Shown here piece after piece: positions 24,021-36,500 of a stretch of 64,000 bases of DNA. Position numbers and translations under genes: made by a program. The DNA lies in assembly GCA_030272585.1 (NCBI GenBank), contig BSYQ01000003.1, positions 6,882,001 through 6,946,000 of the forward strand, given 5' to 3'. Each line of letters starts with the position of its first letter. Position 1 is the first letter of the stretch. The stretch is from Bryopsis sp. KO-2023. Lineage: Eukaryota > Chlorophyta > Ulvophyceae > Bryopsidales > Bryopsidaceae. A model generated the notes under the pieces. The model did no database searches. It was not told the origin of the DNA and saw only the letters and a list, made by a program, of their open reading frames with translations.

Positions 24021-26307
24021 CTATCCCTCAACTTCCTCTTGAACACCCTGCAAAGCCTCCAATTTCTTCTTGGCCACCAGATTGGCAGGCTCAAGTTCAA
24101 CAACTTTACTAAAATCCTCGATCGCCCCTGGAATCTTTCCCAGGGCCTCCCTTGCCACCCCTCGACGAAACATAGCCTTCACGTTTTGTGGTTCCAGCTC
24201 CAGAGCTCTGGAAGCATCCGCCTCACCCTCCACGAACTTGTTTAACCTCAAGTATGCCATAGCTCGGTTGTTGAACGCTAGACACATGTCTGGATCATGG
24301 CTGATGGCTTGTGAGTAATGCTCCAAAGCCGATTCATACTTCCCAGCTTTGAATGCCACGTTCCCTACACAAAAACAGCAGACCCTCGTCAATATCAGAA
24401 CAAACCACAGCTGCGCCTCAGTAAAATCCGCAAAACAAAAAATCAAGATCCGCACCTTTCTCCTTTTCCTCTTCTGCAGGCGTCAATTCCACGATTTTAG
24501 GACCAGCCGCCGCGTTCGATCGAATCCTAGCCATCGCATCCTGCATGGATTCCTGTTTTTCTCGGTCGCTGTGATATTTTTGGGCAGCTTTTACCCATTC
24601 CGCTGAACTAGACACCTCATCCACGGTGAAATCCAACCTGTCGAAATCTTCTTCGTTGTCCATTATTCTAGCGAGAAAAGCATCCCCTCGAACCTGAAAC
24701 AAACACCCTCTGAGAGTAAAATTCCCCACCAGCTCTTCAAAGAATCAAAACCCCTTCATGCCGCTCGGAGCCAAATTCCAAATTCACGCTTTTCTCAAGT
24801 TTTTCTTTTTTGCCAAAACCCTGTACAGAGTGTGTTTCCAGAAAGCTGGACCGATATCATAAACCACAACGCTCAAAAGTTCAAAAGGCTTTGTCATTCT
24901 GAAGCAAAAATATCAGTTCACATTTTTTACAAAAGGCCTACTTCAATAGGATGTCCGCAGCAGCTTGCTATCCCAGAGGCACGTTGGTTCAACGGCAAAT
25001 TCCGGATAGCCCCCTTGTCATCCACATACATATTGACGGCCACGAATCCATTCTTCATTGTGTTCGGAAGCAATGCAATGCTTTCCACCTTTGAAATTGA
25101 AAAAATAAAGAAATGAAAAAAACCCAATTTTCCAACAGACCAAACTTTGATTCACAACATGTCATTTAAATAGTTGCATGCATAAAAACAAAACGAATTG
25201 TGCTGTTCATAATACTGAGCTGTTTGAACCATATGAGCTAAAACTCCCAAAAAGAATCGAAATTGATCATTTGATTTGTGAATTGCAGTTTCCAGTCTCC
25301 CCCATATCTTTCTGAAAAATGCTGATTTTTTTTCTCAATTATGTTATGTTTTAGGCTTTGTTCTGGACATAAACACCATCAATTTGATTTTCCAGGAAAT
25401 CTTTCCTGCCGTTTCGATGGTGCTCATGCCCATCACCAGAAAATCAGAGAAAACGTTGAAGGATTTTACATTAAACACAAAAACGCAAAGTACATGAGGA
25501 TGGGTTTGAATCTCACCAATTGCAGCCCACCAGCCACATCCAGCAAATCCGCGGACACATTTTTGCGCACGTCTTTTGGCAAATGACTCAACAGTGCCTG
25601 AACTTCAATCCAACGAATGCAAATTTCAGCCAAAACAAAAAGGGGCCATTCCTTTCAAAATCTCCACTCATTCATACAACCCCCCCGTCCCCCCAAATCG
25701 AACAGAGCCACCTCAGTTGGACTTAACGATTTCAAATCAAGAAAGAAAGCAAAAACCAACAGAAACAAATACATGCATAAATATATATATCCATCTTGCA
25801 CATAAACATATTAACACAAACCATATGGTTTGGACCGACCACCTCCTGTGCTCACCTTTCTATTCCTTTGCTTAGCTTCTTCTGTCAGCTCCGCTGCTGC
25901 CCCCTTTTTGAAATGCTCTTTCAGTCTGTCCAGCAAACACTCCACCTCTTTGCCTTTGGGCTGCACTTCTTGCCATTGCTCAATCGGGTCAGATCTGGGA
26001 AAAAGACATAATTATCAACATTCCACCACCTCCACAATCTTTGATCAAGGACAAAGAACCAGCCAAAACAGATTTGCCAGGACTCTATTCACCCAAACAC
26101 TGGATTCACAAATCAACCTTCCAATTTCGGGTATCATTCTCACTTCCAGAAAATAGAAACTCGAACGTAACACGTTACTGGCAAGATTCGAAGCAAAAAA
26201 TGACTGATATAGACTTGCACCCAACGCCGCCACTTCACTTTTGTTTTTTCCCCAGTAACTCACTGTTCGCATGGGATGTAGACGAACTTGAATGTTTTTT
26301 TGGCCAT
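24021..26307 (-). CDS. TPR-repeat protein with conserved acidic N-terminal domain
   Basis: Six exons join in frame: 26307-26264, 25994-25856, 25597-25517, 25088-24942, 24693-24456, 24364-24021 (331 codons, 330 residues). The C-terminal third is a three-motif tetratricopeptide array of the Hsp70/Hsp90-cochaperone kind: GNVAFKAGKYESALEHYSQA, CLAFNNRAMAYLRLNKF, then AMFRRGVAREALGKIPGAIE. The N-terminal 200 residues form a separate, apparently conserved globular region with MAKKTFKFVYIPCEQ at the start, NMYVDDKGAIRNLPLNQRAS in the middle and RGDAFLARIMDNEEDFDRLD; I recall plant/algal TPR proteins with this arrangement but cannot name one. No signal peptide or membrane segment, so it is probably cytosolic. 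The TPR array suggests a chaperone adaptor or dynein-assembly-type role; inference only. Confidence 0.85.
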
Positions 26308-27566
26308 GGCTGGTTGAAGGTTCGCTGAAACAAGCACTTACGGGCCTTCGGTGGTAAAGAGGTTATTTTCGGGGTTTACTCAGTTTGATTGGACAGCCCA
26401 TTAGCACATCTGCTAAACGCTCCCGCACGTGATTTCGCATGAAATGCATTCAGGTGGTTTGGATCTGAATGGGCTGACCAGTGGAAACAGCGTCTTTTGT
26501 GTGTTGGGCCGCAAGCAGTCGATATTTTCCTGTTCTGAGACGGGTTTCTGCCGGAAAAGTGTGAGAATGTGGATGAGTGGGTGGGTTTGAGCGGCATCGG
26601 GCTGAGGTTTGCCCGACTCCCACGAACAACACGAGCGTTTCGCGATCCAGACGCCTTTGCGAAGGCCCAGATTGTCGCGCGCGAGCAGCGGAGTTGCGAT
26701 TGGCACCTCATCTGTCTCGAGACAGACATGGAGGACAAGTCAGACACACAAGAATCTTGAATTTCGAATGTTGAGCCAAGCAACGGGAGGAGCGTGCGTG
26801 AGTCGGACGGTTTTCCCGAACAGCTGGGAAGGCTGTCAGCGCGAAAAGCTCTCAAGACCTGTCGGCTGCTGTGGATGGGGACTGTGAGATCCCAACAGTT
26901 GCTTATCTAGCGCCTTCAGAAAAAATTTTGGTCGAAGCAGGAAGAAATCCAAGGTATGATGTTCGGTTCAAATAGGCGATAGTGGCGGGCTCGCGAGTCA
27001 AGCGAAAGCGACGCAACCAACCGAATCCTCTTGTGCGTTCAGTATTGCCTTTTTTTTGGTTTGTCGGAAGAGGTACGCCCATGGAGTACCTCGAGATTCG
27101 CAGACTCCGAATCCTCTAGAACGAAATGTTGGTCTTCGAACGTTGGCGTTTTTTTTTTTCGTGAGAAGCAAGATGCCCTCGATAAGCGAGGTCGCTCCTC
27201 ATTGGTCTAGTTTCGTTCGTTTTTTGCTTAACTTTATTCTAATATTTGCCCCCTCAGCCAAAATATACTATTGTATGATGAGCATGTAGAAACTGAAACT
27301 GTGTCCAATGGTGCTGGAGTTTGAGCACACCAGACAATATCATCCACTCTGGCCGATCCGCTGTACAGAGAATTTTTGACCTCAGTGAAATGCTCTCCCT
27401 GACCCACCACATTGCATCTCACAAATAATGGTAGCCTCCAGTTTTGCTTTTCAACGTCCAGAACCATTATTGCTCAACTTTTCAGTAGAAAAATTTGGAA
27501 TCCCATCAACTGATTTTCAGTTTGGTTCTATCCAGCAGAGATTCGGGGCAGTGGAAGGCTTTCGCG
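26308..27566. other. Intergenic between divergent TPR and F-box genes
   Basis: Both neighbours point away, so two promoters lie here. The stretch 26,400-27,200 is less T-rich than the surroundings and carries overlapping ORFs on both strands, but none has splice support or recognisable protein content. At 27,117-27,123 and nearby there is no clear TATA box. Confidence 0.5.
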
Positions 27567-29127
27567 ATGAATTCTCTGTTTTCGGATTTGCCGAGGGAAA
27601 TCATAGCCCACATCCTTTCTTTCGTAGAAGGTAGCGATATCGTCCGATCTGCAGCACCCACTTGTTTGGAGTGGGCCTCCATATCTCGGCACAATCAGGG
27701 CATTTGGAAAGCAAGGTTTGAAATTGAGTTTGGATGCGACTCCAGAACGTCCGAGGAATCCAGATGTTGGCGGCAGAGGTACCGTTTATATGAACGAACG
27801 CTGTACATAGGGGTGAAGCTTCAGTTTTTTTTTCAAACTGTTCAAACTTCTTCTCTTTTTTTTGCAGTGATGCTGTTTCAGTAACACAACCTTCCCCCCC
27901 CCCCCCCAAAAAAAAAAGAAAAAAGAGAAGAAAATCAAATTAAAAATAGAAAACAGTAAACTACATGTATGAATTACATAAAAAGGTGTTCCTTTAAAAA
28001 GCTGGGACTGATTTCTGTGGAAGGAAGAATGCTTCATTTGAAGAGTCTGTGGCTTTCAGTATTAGCTCCAATTTCATTTTTTTTCCTTTTGAATTTGCAC
28101 ATTTGCTTGGGTAGATCAATCAGTAATAGCTCCACTATCTCTACCATGACTGTACTGCTGAATATTGATTAGTATGTTTCATAATCAAAACATCTCAGAT
28201 TCGAACCCTCATGTTCTCAAGTGTTTTCTTTTTATGTGTAGGTACGCTAATGAATGGAGCTGGAGACAAAGGAAAGTTGAGCCGAAGACATTGGAGGGGC
28301 TGGCAGGTCATGTGATCGGCATTTCGTACGTAGATGTCGAGAAAACCATCTTGGGATGGTCCCCAGATGGAATTCAAAAGAAATGGAATCTCAGTACCAG
28401 CACGTGTACCGGAACGGTCAATGCTGCTCGCATGATTTCCTGCGTAGATTTTGATGAGATGAACGCGATTGTGGGCTGCTTGGACGGTCGAATTGAGGTT
28501 TGGGACGGTACGACAGGGAAGTGCCGTCAGATTTTGCTGGGACATGATAGTTGTGTTGTGTGCGTGAAGTCGGATGGAAAGCATATTTTGAGCGGCTCGG
28601 TTGATAACACAGTGAGGGTGTGGGACAAGGCGGGGGGGTTCTGCAAGAGAGTTTTCTCAGGTCACCAGGATACGGTGCTGTGTCTGGCATCCAGCGAAGG
28701 GATGGTCGTGAGTGGTTCGAGCGATCGCACTCTTCGAGTGTGGAACATTGAGTTGGGATATCGCGAGCTGTCTTTCGAGGGGAACCCCCACACGGTTTCA
28801 TGCGTGGATTTTGAAGGGGACACCGTGGTGAGTGGCTCACATGACGGATCGATTCGGGTTTGGAGCATTTCGTCGAGGAAATGCATAGGAACTTTGATCG
28901 GACACGAAGGAGTGGTGATGTGCGTTCGAGTGAGGGGCCGCCGGATCGTGAGCGGGACTTCCGATTGTTTTATCAAGGTGTGGGATATCGTGACTGGGAA
29001 ATGTGTGAGAACTCTGGAAGGTCACACCAGCTACGTTTCTTGCCTGATTTTTGACGAAAGGAGGATCATCAGTGGGTCGAACGATGGGGTGATCAAGGTA
29101 TGGGATTTGTGCCCTACCTATGCGTGA
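27567..29127 (+). CDS. F-box / WD40-repeat protein (SCF ubiquitin-ligase adaptor)
   Basis: Substrate-recognition subunit of an SCF ubiquitin ligase. Two exons: 27567-27778 and 28242-29127 (366 codons, 365 residues), joined in phase 2 through WRQR/YANEW. Residues 1-45 are an F-box (LFSDLPREIIAHILSFVEGS), the Skp1-binding motif. Residues about 95-365 are seven WD40 blades with GH and W(D/N/S) signatures, e.g. GHDSCVVCVKSDGKHILSGS, GHQDTVLCLASSEGMVVSGS, GHTSYVSCLIFDERRIISGS, each ending in VRVWD/IKVWD. The short blade form ('SGS.D..I.VWD') is that of Cdc4/FBXW7-type propellers. There are two possible upstream in-frame ATGs; 27567 was chosen because the F-box starts there. The substrate is not deducible. 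Confidence 0.93.
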
Positions 29128-30600
29128 AAGGGCGGTCCATCCCATTCAGGGGGTATTAATTTTCAGCTAAAACTGGGAAAAAGAAAGCGGAAAGGGGGTT
29201 TGGAGAAGAGAGGGTACCTTGTACCAGTACATATCGAGATTAGTAATGGTAGTTTTGCGTAGTTTTTGAGGAGAGGGGGATGTATCAGGAGGGAGAGGGA
29301 AACCATGAGGCAAAAAAAAAGCAAAAAAAAAAAAAAGACGAAAAAGCTGAGCCTTAGCAGGTGCTGAATGAAAGTTAAGGATGGTAGGGATGGGCAATGA
29401 CCTGACACCCATCACATTGTTGTTTTTGAACGGATGGATCCTATAGAATTGTGTTGTAAACCTAGGAGTCAGGTGATCTTGTCTGAGAAGGTTTGCTGCT
29501 CCGAGTTCCTTGTAATTTGCTGTTTTGTGCAGTTTTTTTTTTCTGTTTTTTTTTCTTTTTCTTCTTTTTTTTCGGGTAGGTAATTTCATAATTTTACCTT
29601 GCAGCTCTTTGGCTTTATGTTTGTATATCAGGAAATGGGAAATTGGGGGGGGGGGGGCATGATGTGCACCGTTAGGTATCTTGTTTTTTCTGGCCCATAT
29701 ATTTTGGTGATTGAGCTGTTCTTTGTGGACTTGCTTGAGGATTGATGTGGTGCTTGATCATTTCCATGATTGGCTGATTTTAATGAAATTTTAAATAATC
29801 CTTTGTGATTTCTGGGGTTGGGAATTCAGATCCGGTCACAAGCATCAAAAAGCCCATGTAAGAATAAAAACAGCCATAAAAAGAATCAAATGATCGAGCA
29901 AATACATCCGGAGCATGCGCTGGATGACATATCAACCTCACAGAAAATCTGCATTCACTCTTTCATGTTCACATTTCTTGGAATCTGCAAAGGTGTTTCG
30001 TTAAGGTGACGAAATTGCTGCTTGGAAACACTGACGTTGCGATGACTGACATACTGCTTATGGCTAATCATCCCACAAGCCATCACTTCCACAATCAGAA
30101 AGTCCCTAACAGATGCTCATCCCCAAAGACTTTTCACTCGCCACCACCAAGCGGACCACCGCTTTCAAAGGTTTTCGGTTCAGATTCTCTGAACGATAGG
30201 ATTGAAAACGAAACGGAGCAAGGTTCTCCCATGGACACATGCACGCACACACACCACTCTTGCTTTTCAGGCTTCAAGTGCTTATTAAAACGAGGGGTAG
30301 TCAGCAACATCAAAGGACTGCACAAACCAAGACTCAAAACACACAAAAATTCTAAATCCTTGACATATCTCATAAACCTTGACAAAACAACACCACCGGT
30401 GTCAATTCTTTCATAAAAAACGCCTGGAGCCACTCTCTCTCTCCAAAAACAGAACCCCCTCCCCCCCCCCCCCCCCCCCCCCCCTATGCTTCATCCCATG
30501 CCTATCGTTATCCTTTCCCCGCAACAAAAACAAACCAAAACCACATCCATTTCGTCAAAAAACCCCAAAGAAAAACTCGAAACCCCCTCTCTGAATTCGT
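29128..30600. other. 3' flank with homopolymer tracts between convergent genes
   Basis: No credible exon. Contains the 3' UTR of the F-box gene (+) and of the small membrane-protein genes (-). Notable simple sequence: A/T tracts at 29,310-29,335 and 29,530-29,570, a G run near 29,647-29,658, and a C24 run at 30,461-30,484. Confidence 0.6.
30461..30484. repeat. Homopolymer C24 tract
   Basis: Uninterrupted run of 24 C, preceded by CCCCCT. The longest of several C/G runs in this window. Could form G-quadruplex on the minus strand; also a likely sequencing-error site. Confidence 0.85.
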
Positions 30601-30864
30601 TCACTTTTGTTTCGTAGGGAATCTGATAAATCGTTGAGGTATTTTCAACTTGGCCGGATCCATCCTCCTCAGATTCTCTCGGCTTTGAGCTTTAGTCATG
30701 AGCTTGGCTCCTCTAGTCTTCCACAGGAGGTACAGCCAAAAGCAAAACGCAACCAGATGCACCCCGATTAAAACCACCACCCCCACTTTTCCCCACCCTT
30801 GGAGTAATCTGGCATGCACACTCCCATGTTCATCCCCCTCCCCATGAAGAGTGACAGGTGGCAT
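30601..30864 (-). CDS. Small single-span membrane protein, copy B
   Basis: ATG 30864 to stop at 30601, 87 residues in one exon. A hydrophobic helix at about residues 25-50 (VGVVVLIGVHLVAFCFWLYL) is followed by a basic tail rich in Lys, Arg and Gln ending PTKQK, so an N-out, positive-inside single-pass protein is likely. The upstream frame is open back to 30987 but without ATG, so an additional 5' exon is possible. The helix is clearly related to that of the small ORF just upstream at 30994-31134: both read L-L-x-G-x-G-x-V then LIG-x-HL-x-A then WLYLL, followed by basic residues. No family recognised. Confidence 0.6.
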   Translation of the reverse strand: MPPVTLHGEGDEHGSVHARLLQGWGKVGVVVLIGVHLVAFCFWLYLLWKTRGAKLMTKAQSRENLRRMDPAKLKIPQRFIRFPTKQK

Positions 30865-30993
30865 GACGGTCACACTCCAGAAAAGGTTTTTTGCCACCTT
30901 CAACTTGTCTTTTGGTTGAAGAAAAACTCCTGAGGCCTTCCAGAATCCTTCACTCAAACAGGGACCCCTTTTTCGCCGATTCTGCACGAGGAT

Positions 30994-31134
30994 TCACTCT
31001 TGCTTTGTTTGGTTTCGCTTCCTGGAGCCAGACGCGAGCAGGTAGAGCCACACGACAAGAGCGAATAGGTGAAGTCCGATCAAGGCAAAGATTACGGGAC
31101 CAAATCCCATCAACAGTTCGCCAGTTTTTCCCAT
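30994..31134 (-). CDS. Tiny single-span membrane protein, copy A (46 residues)
   Basis: ATG 31134-31132 to stop at 30994-30996. It begins MGKTGELLMGFGPV, then a hydrophobic helix (IFALIGLHLFALVVWLYLLA) and a basic tail SRKRNQTKQE. It was found by frame inspection because of its similarity to copy B 129 bases downstream on the same strand; about 15 of 40 aligned positions in the helix region match. Conservation of a protein-level pattern between two neighbouring copies argues that both are translated. They could be two genes, one dicistronic mRNA, or alternative terminal exons. Function unknown. Confidence 0.5.
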   Translation of the reverse strand: MGKTGELLMGFGPVIFALIGLHLFALVVWLYLLASGSRKRNQTKQE

Positions 31135-31602
31135 TCGTTAAGCCTTTGAAACACCCACAGAAATACCCCCGCTTTCGCCAACGCAACTCGACACGACCCG
31201 AAGAACACCTCGTCGTTTCTATTCGCTGGATTGGCTTTTTTTTTTCTTCTTCGAGGAAATGCAAACAGAAAGGAAAATTGACGGGGCGTCTATCAAATGT
31301 TCTTTCTCTGCCTAGGATATTTTTCCAATGACAAGAAAAGAACCCACCTGGATTGCTTTGCAGATTCAGGAAAAGAGGGCAGGGGTGGAAAGCAAGTTTG
31401 TTCATCATTGGGCCTTGGGTTGATTGGCGATGCGATTGCCGTACATAGACAACAACCAGTATAAGAAAAGAGGTTGGCCACCTATGACGATTCGAGGGAG
31501 TTTCCCTTCAGACGGAACAGCTGCTGGAGTGCTCGCTTGTTTGCTTTTTGAACTGACGAGGCTTTTTTTTTTGCGGGGGAGAGTGGGGGGGTTTGATTCA
31601 AG
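31135..31602. other. Head-to-head intergenic, small membrane protein / acyltransferase
   Basis: Divergent promoters of the minus-strand mini-protein genes and the plus-strand acyltransferase. A spliced 5' leader for copy A could lie here; no coding exon is evident. Confidence 0.45.
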
Positions 31603-33546
31603 ATGCCCCCCTTCGGTTTCCAGTCGTCACTGTTCCAGAGCTACAAAGCTCTTCTGGCGAAGCTAGGGCCTAAAGGATATCTGGAAGAGCCGGGGTCGAT
31701 GGTGCATCACGCGAAGTCAAAACTTTGGACTGGCGTGAGGCCCAGAAAATTCCAATATGGGGTGGATCCGAAAGGTGCTTTCACTCGGTTAAAGACGGCG
31801 TTTTTGAAGGCCAAAGCTGAGGGCAAGAGACGGGCGGAGGAGCGCTTGAAAAGAGCGCTCCCGGAAAATCTGCTGAGAAGAAAAGTGCCACCACCCTCTG
31901 AGTTTGGAGATATGTTTGGCAAAAACGGCATTTCTCGGGTAGGTGTTGTTTTTTTTTTTTTCCCTGAAAAAGTCCCCAGACTTGTGGTGGTGGTTTTGCT
32001 CTCTAAAAACATTATGACTAAACAACTTTCCCTTGATCGGTGATGAAAACAACAAAATATACAAAAACTCGAGAGAAAAAAACCTGGATTCTTATGCCTA
32101 ACAATATCATTGCTTTTTTCCCCTTCTTTTTCTTCTTGGTATTTTTCTTCACCCTCTAGATTTTCTTGTTCAGTTTCTGTTTTTATTTATATTTTTTGTG
32201 GATAGCTGTTGCATCTTGATGTTTCTGGCGAGACCCCATGCATCCATATTTATATCATGCTTTGACCAGGTACATGGGTCTGTCAGGCAGTCATGCTTTT
32301 CGCCATGGGCTCCATGAGTAAGGCTTTCATGCATGGAGTTTCCAAAACCAACGTCGAGGGGGCTGAAATTTTGGAAAAAGCTTTGAATCGGCCGAAGGGA
32401 CAGCCCTTGATAACTATCAGTAATCACGTGGCCTCGCTGGATGACCCTTTGGTCGTTGCTGCAATCACCCCGTCAAGCATCGTTACGCAACCCCAAAACA
32501 TAAGGTGAAGGTCAAATTGTGGCTAAATCGTTGGGGTCGGGATTTTATTATTATTTTTTTATTTATTTATTTATTTTTACTTTTACTTTTTATTTTATAG
32601 TGTGTGTGGTTTTGCTCAATTGTCTTTTGAACTTATGTCATGACAGATGGACTCTCTGTGCCAAAGATCGTTGCTTTTCAAATCCGATTTTTAAGAGCTT
32701 TTTCCGGACGTCAAAAGTGCTTCCTGTGGAGAGGGGTGCCGGCTTAAGGCAACCGGGAATGAGAGCTGCTGAATATCAACTCAATCAGGGCGATTGGATC
32801 CACATTTTCCCGGAAGGCACTCGCAGTCGAAAAGGAGAATTGCTGCCCATGCGGCCTGGGATTGGACAGTTGGTGGTCGGATGTGAAAAATCTCCGTTGG
32901 TGGTTCCTTTCGTTCATTCAGGGATGGACAAGGTCGTGCCGAAAGGGGCCGTTTTACCACGGCCTGGCAATACGGTATGCAAAGGAGAGCTAGTGCAAAG
33001 AGGGGGTGTTGGTGTATTTTTATTTTTTTTTGGGGGGGGGGGTTGCTGGTGAACTTCGCAGGGGAAAGGGGTAGGCCATCATCATCATCATCATCAATCG
33101 GGTCCAGCATTTCAATGAAAAAAAATATACATATATATTTTTAATCTTTTTTGCAGGTGAATGTGCTTGTGGGGGATCCCATTGAGTTCGGCGATTTGAT
33201 GGCCCTTGCAAGGGAGCGAAATTGGAGTGAAGGGGATTTGATCATGGCCGTCACCCATCGAGTCGGGCAGAAACTGGCGGTGTTGTGGTCGAAGCTTGAA
33301 CAGACATCCGTTCCGTCATGGGCCATGAAAACCCCACCGCTGCCTTTCGATAGAGATGGAGTTTTCTGGAAAAATCGATGCCTGAAAGGGTTGTGGTCAA
33401 TAGGAACGGAGTGGAGACCGCTTTCGCTAGTCTATTCGCTTTATGAGTCAAAATCTGGCCACTCCTTGGGATTGTTGGCTAGCTATGTGGAATTTTGTTG
33501 TGCTAGGGCCAGAGGAGTCCAGCAAATCATCCATGCATATAATTAG
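31603..33546 (+). CDS. TAZ: Tafazzin-type phospholipid acyltransferase
   Basis: Four exons: 31603-31938, 32287-32504, 32647-32974, 33157-33546 (424 codons, 423 residues). Tafazzin is the mitochondrial transacylase that remodels cardiolipin. The glycerolipid acyltransferase motifs are present: NHVASLDDP (HX4D catalytic block, near residue 160) and HIFPEGTRSR (substrate-phosphate block, near 238), with the tafazzin-specific RWTLCAKDRCFSNP and VERGAG between them and VPFVHSGMD after. The N-terminal ~110 residues are basic, with several predicted amphipathic stretches, longer than in animal tafazzin and possibly a mitochondrial targeting region plus plant-type extension. The last exon is open from VNVLVGDPIEF to a stop at 33546 and gives a longer C-terminal tail than usual. 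The initiator ATG follows AAG and is the first in the frame. Confidence 0.9.
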
Positions 33547-36500
33547 TAAAGAATTGCTTCCAAACATATGTACAGTCCGCCAATTCCCTGACATAGATTG
33601 CTTGCCTTGCTCCAGGCAATTGAAATGATAAATTCATTAAGCGGTTTTCTGTCAGGGGGTGTAGTGTTCGAGAAAATGAGGTGCAGGGGGCCGATTGGGT
33701 AGGTCGTGGCCACTCAGAGTGCCATTATTCTTGTTTCAATGATGTTTAGGTAGATTGTGGCTGTCGATTTGCCCATCATAATGTAAATGGTGGGATACTG
33801 CCACCTATTTCCGAATTCCTGTCTGAAATCCGGTTTCCATTCCTGATTAGTCATTTTACTGCGATTGGATAAATGTGCCTGGATGGCCTGTGTGAGTTTG
33901 TTGCAAGGGAGCTGTTTTCAAAGTTGGAGCTTCCATCTGCCCTTGAGTGTGGATATTGCCAAGGATGAAACTTGGATGCTAAAACATCTGCAAGATTCAA
34001 TTTGTAGATCTGCAGGAAACTTCAATGTTTTACAGAAGACATCAAGAATTCATCCAGCCTTGCCCCGTCCCCCCTCCCCCGACCTGACCCTCCCGCTACT
34101 GGATTTGGTCAAGTGCATGCTCCAGAGCAGATGAAACTCCTCACCATAGAGTTTTGGTTGAATGGGCCTTTGATTTTTGAGAAAAAGCAGCACCAGATTT
34201 GCATCTGTGCTGAGGGATTTGTCACATAGGGTGGTGGAGTGCGACATGGGGAATTCTCTCTGGGAACAGGTCTTGGGATTTCTTGCCTTGGAAGCCAAAG
34301 CATTGGTGAGAGGGGCTGTACGTTGTTTCATATAAAATGTGCTGACTGTGGAGGAAATCTTTCCCAATCGACTTTCTCCAAATCACCCGCCAATCACCAA
34401 ATAAATGACACAATCAGCTGTCGAAACTCTCCTTGGACAACTGTGCACATCTCCAAGCAAACTTACGATTTCACCTGGGTGTTTGTATCATCTTTTTGTT
34501 TTTACAGACAGATTTTCTGTTTCACTTTTCAGAGGAAAAGTGGACTATTGTCATCAAAATCGGATGATCTGAATTCGCGTTATCATCATATATTCGAATC
34601 AGCCTCCAATTGGCTTGATTTGCAAAAAGATGTGATTTTGGATGCAGTATTATCAACAGTGTTTTGGGAAATCATCAGCTCATCTGGTTCTCACATTATG
34701 GACAGGTTTCACTAGCACGGGATGAATTGACACTCTTATCCCTGCTCTATTTCTTTCCAATTCCTCCAACATCAACAAACGCTATTGACTTCATCATGAA
34801 GGCACTCAAAAGGCTTTTTCCAGCGTTTTTTCCTGTGCATGTCAGCAACCGCAATAAATGAGATTCATCTCAGCCCCCAAAAGCTTGGATCCAAAATGAG
34901 CATTGCTCGCTTAGGTGGAACAGCCCTGTGCTACTTACTTTACAAAACGTGCTGCAAAGATTCAATCCATGCTGAGTAGTTGTTTTTGTCACTTGATCCA
35001 AATTAATCAAAACTGAGCTGGAGCATTTGTTTTTGCGTTCACACGAAATCCAATGAAGAATTATATATTGCTTTATAATGAAAACTAACAATGCGGCAGG
35101 AAAACTGGGGAGTACTCACCAACATCACGACAGTTGTCCATGTCGGGGGAAATCAGCAAGCATTCTACCTAATTCTGCACACATCTCCTTTGCCGTATCG
35201 CCAAAATATTGCTTGTGCCATGAATACGATCCTCCTGATAATTTTTCAGGTAATATATACTTTCTTTGTACATAAACAAATCTGAAAACAAAATCTGGCT
35301 GACCATGCTTGGCTCCTTTCCTTTTTAGGACCTCCATCGACGATTCCACATCACGATCACCAGCTGACAAAAAACAATAGGGGGAGCATGTGACCTTTTT
35401 TTTTACTGGAGTTCTTTTTGGGGTAGGGTTTTGTACTCGTCGCTGAGTTCATCCTCGTGGCGACGTGAATTGGTTTTTACGTCGTCCCTCACCGCATCAT
35501 TCTCCCCGTGTGGGCTCATCACCAAAGAAACGGTCGCAAGGAAATAAACATGCATGCACACAGGACCCATAGGGAATCTCCCATCCAAGCGAAACGGTGG
35601 TAAAGAGAAGAAGCATTCCTCCCAGAGGCACGACAGGGTATCATCAACACGGCATCCGCCAATCGTGCGAGTGGTTTTGAAAGAAAACAAAATAACGGCC
35701 ACCGACTTTGGCGCGAGAACTGGTAACCAGGAGACGCTTGTCGAAACGAAGCGGTGTCCACAAAACGATAGGAACTCTAGATCAATAAAATAACGAAAAG
35801 AAAACCTTGAAGGAATCAATTGAAGAACCAAGAGCGACACGATAGACCCATGCTTTCAACTTGTCTAGGAAGAATAGGCGACGAAGACAGGTCTCAGTGG
35901 CGGCTCAGTGCAAGCAAAACGAGTATCCGTTCTGCGGCAAGGTTTCCCTTGCCAGTTTCTGGCTGTCACAAGACGATTAGTCAGTGCCTGGAAGTTCACG
36001 GTGGAGATGTACTGAGCAATACATTGGACTATACATGATATGTACATCATTACTCAAAGCGAAAGATTGTCCAAATTTAGTGGTGGCAAATAAATTGGAC
36101 ACTACAGGAAGGGGATGGTTGGGGTTAGGACGTTAGGACGCTGAATTATTGGGAATTTAGGGAATTTAGGGAATTTTTGTTTGTTTGTTTGTCTGTGTGC
36201 CTTTGTTACGTGCATCTGCCAGGCCTGCTTTGAGTTTCAACAAGCGCCATCCCTGTGGTTTGAAAGGGCAGCTTTAGCCAATCTGTTTGATTTCCCAGTA
36301 TGATCACCAGGACGAAACTACAATCCCTCAGCACCACATATTCACTTCCACAGATATCATCGTTCGAGAACGATCAGCGATCGCTGGCTAACTATCGAAG
36401 ATTGACCTTGAAACAGACATGCTTTTCTTTCAGGGCTTCCAAAAATAAAAGAATTCATCCTGCAACTCACAACAAAGAGCAAGTCGATGCGAAGGATGCA

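Noticed and set aside
28195..28216. B-box-like GGGTTCGAATC on the minus strand near 28,200
   Set aside because: The flanking bases do not form a T-arm stem; it is next to an F-box gene exon.
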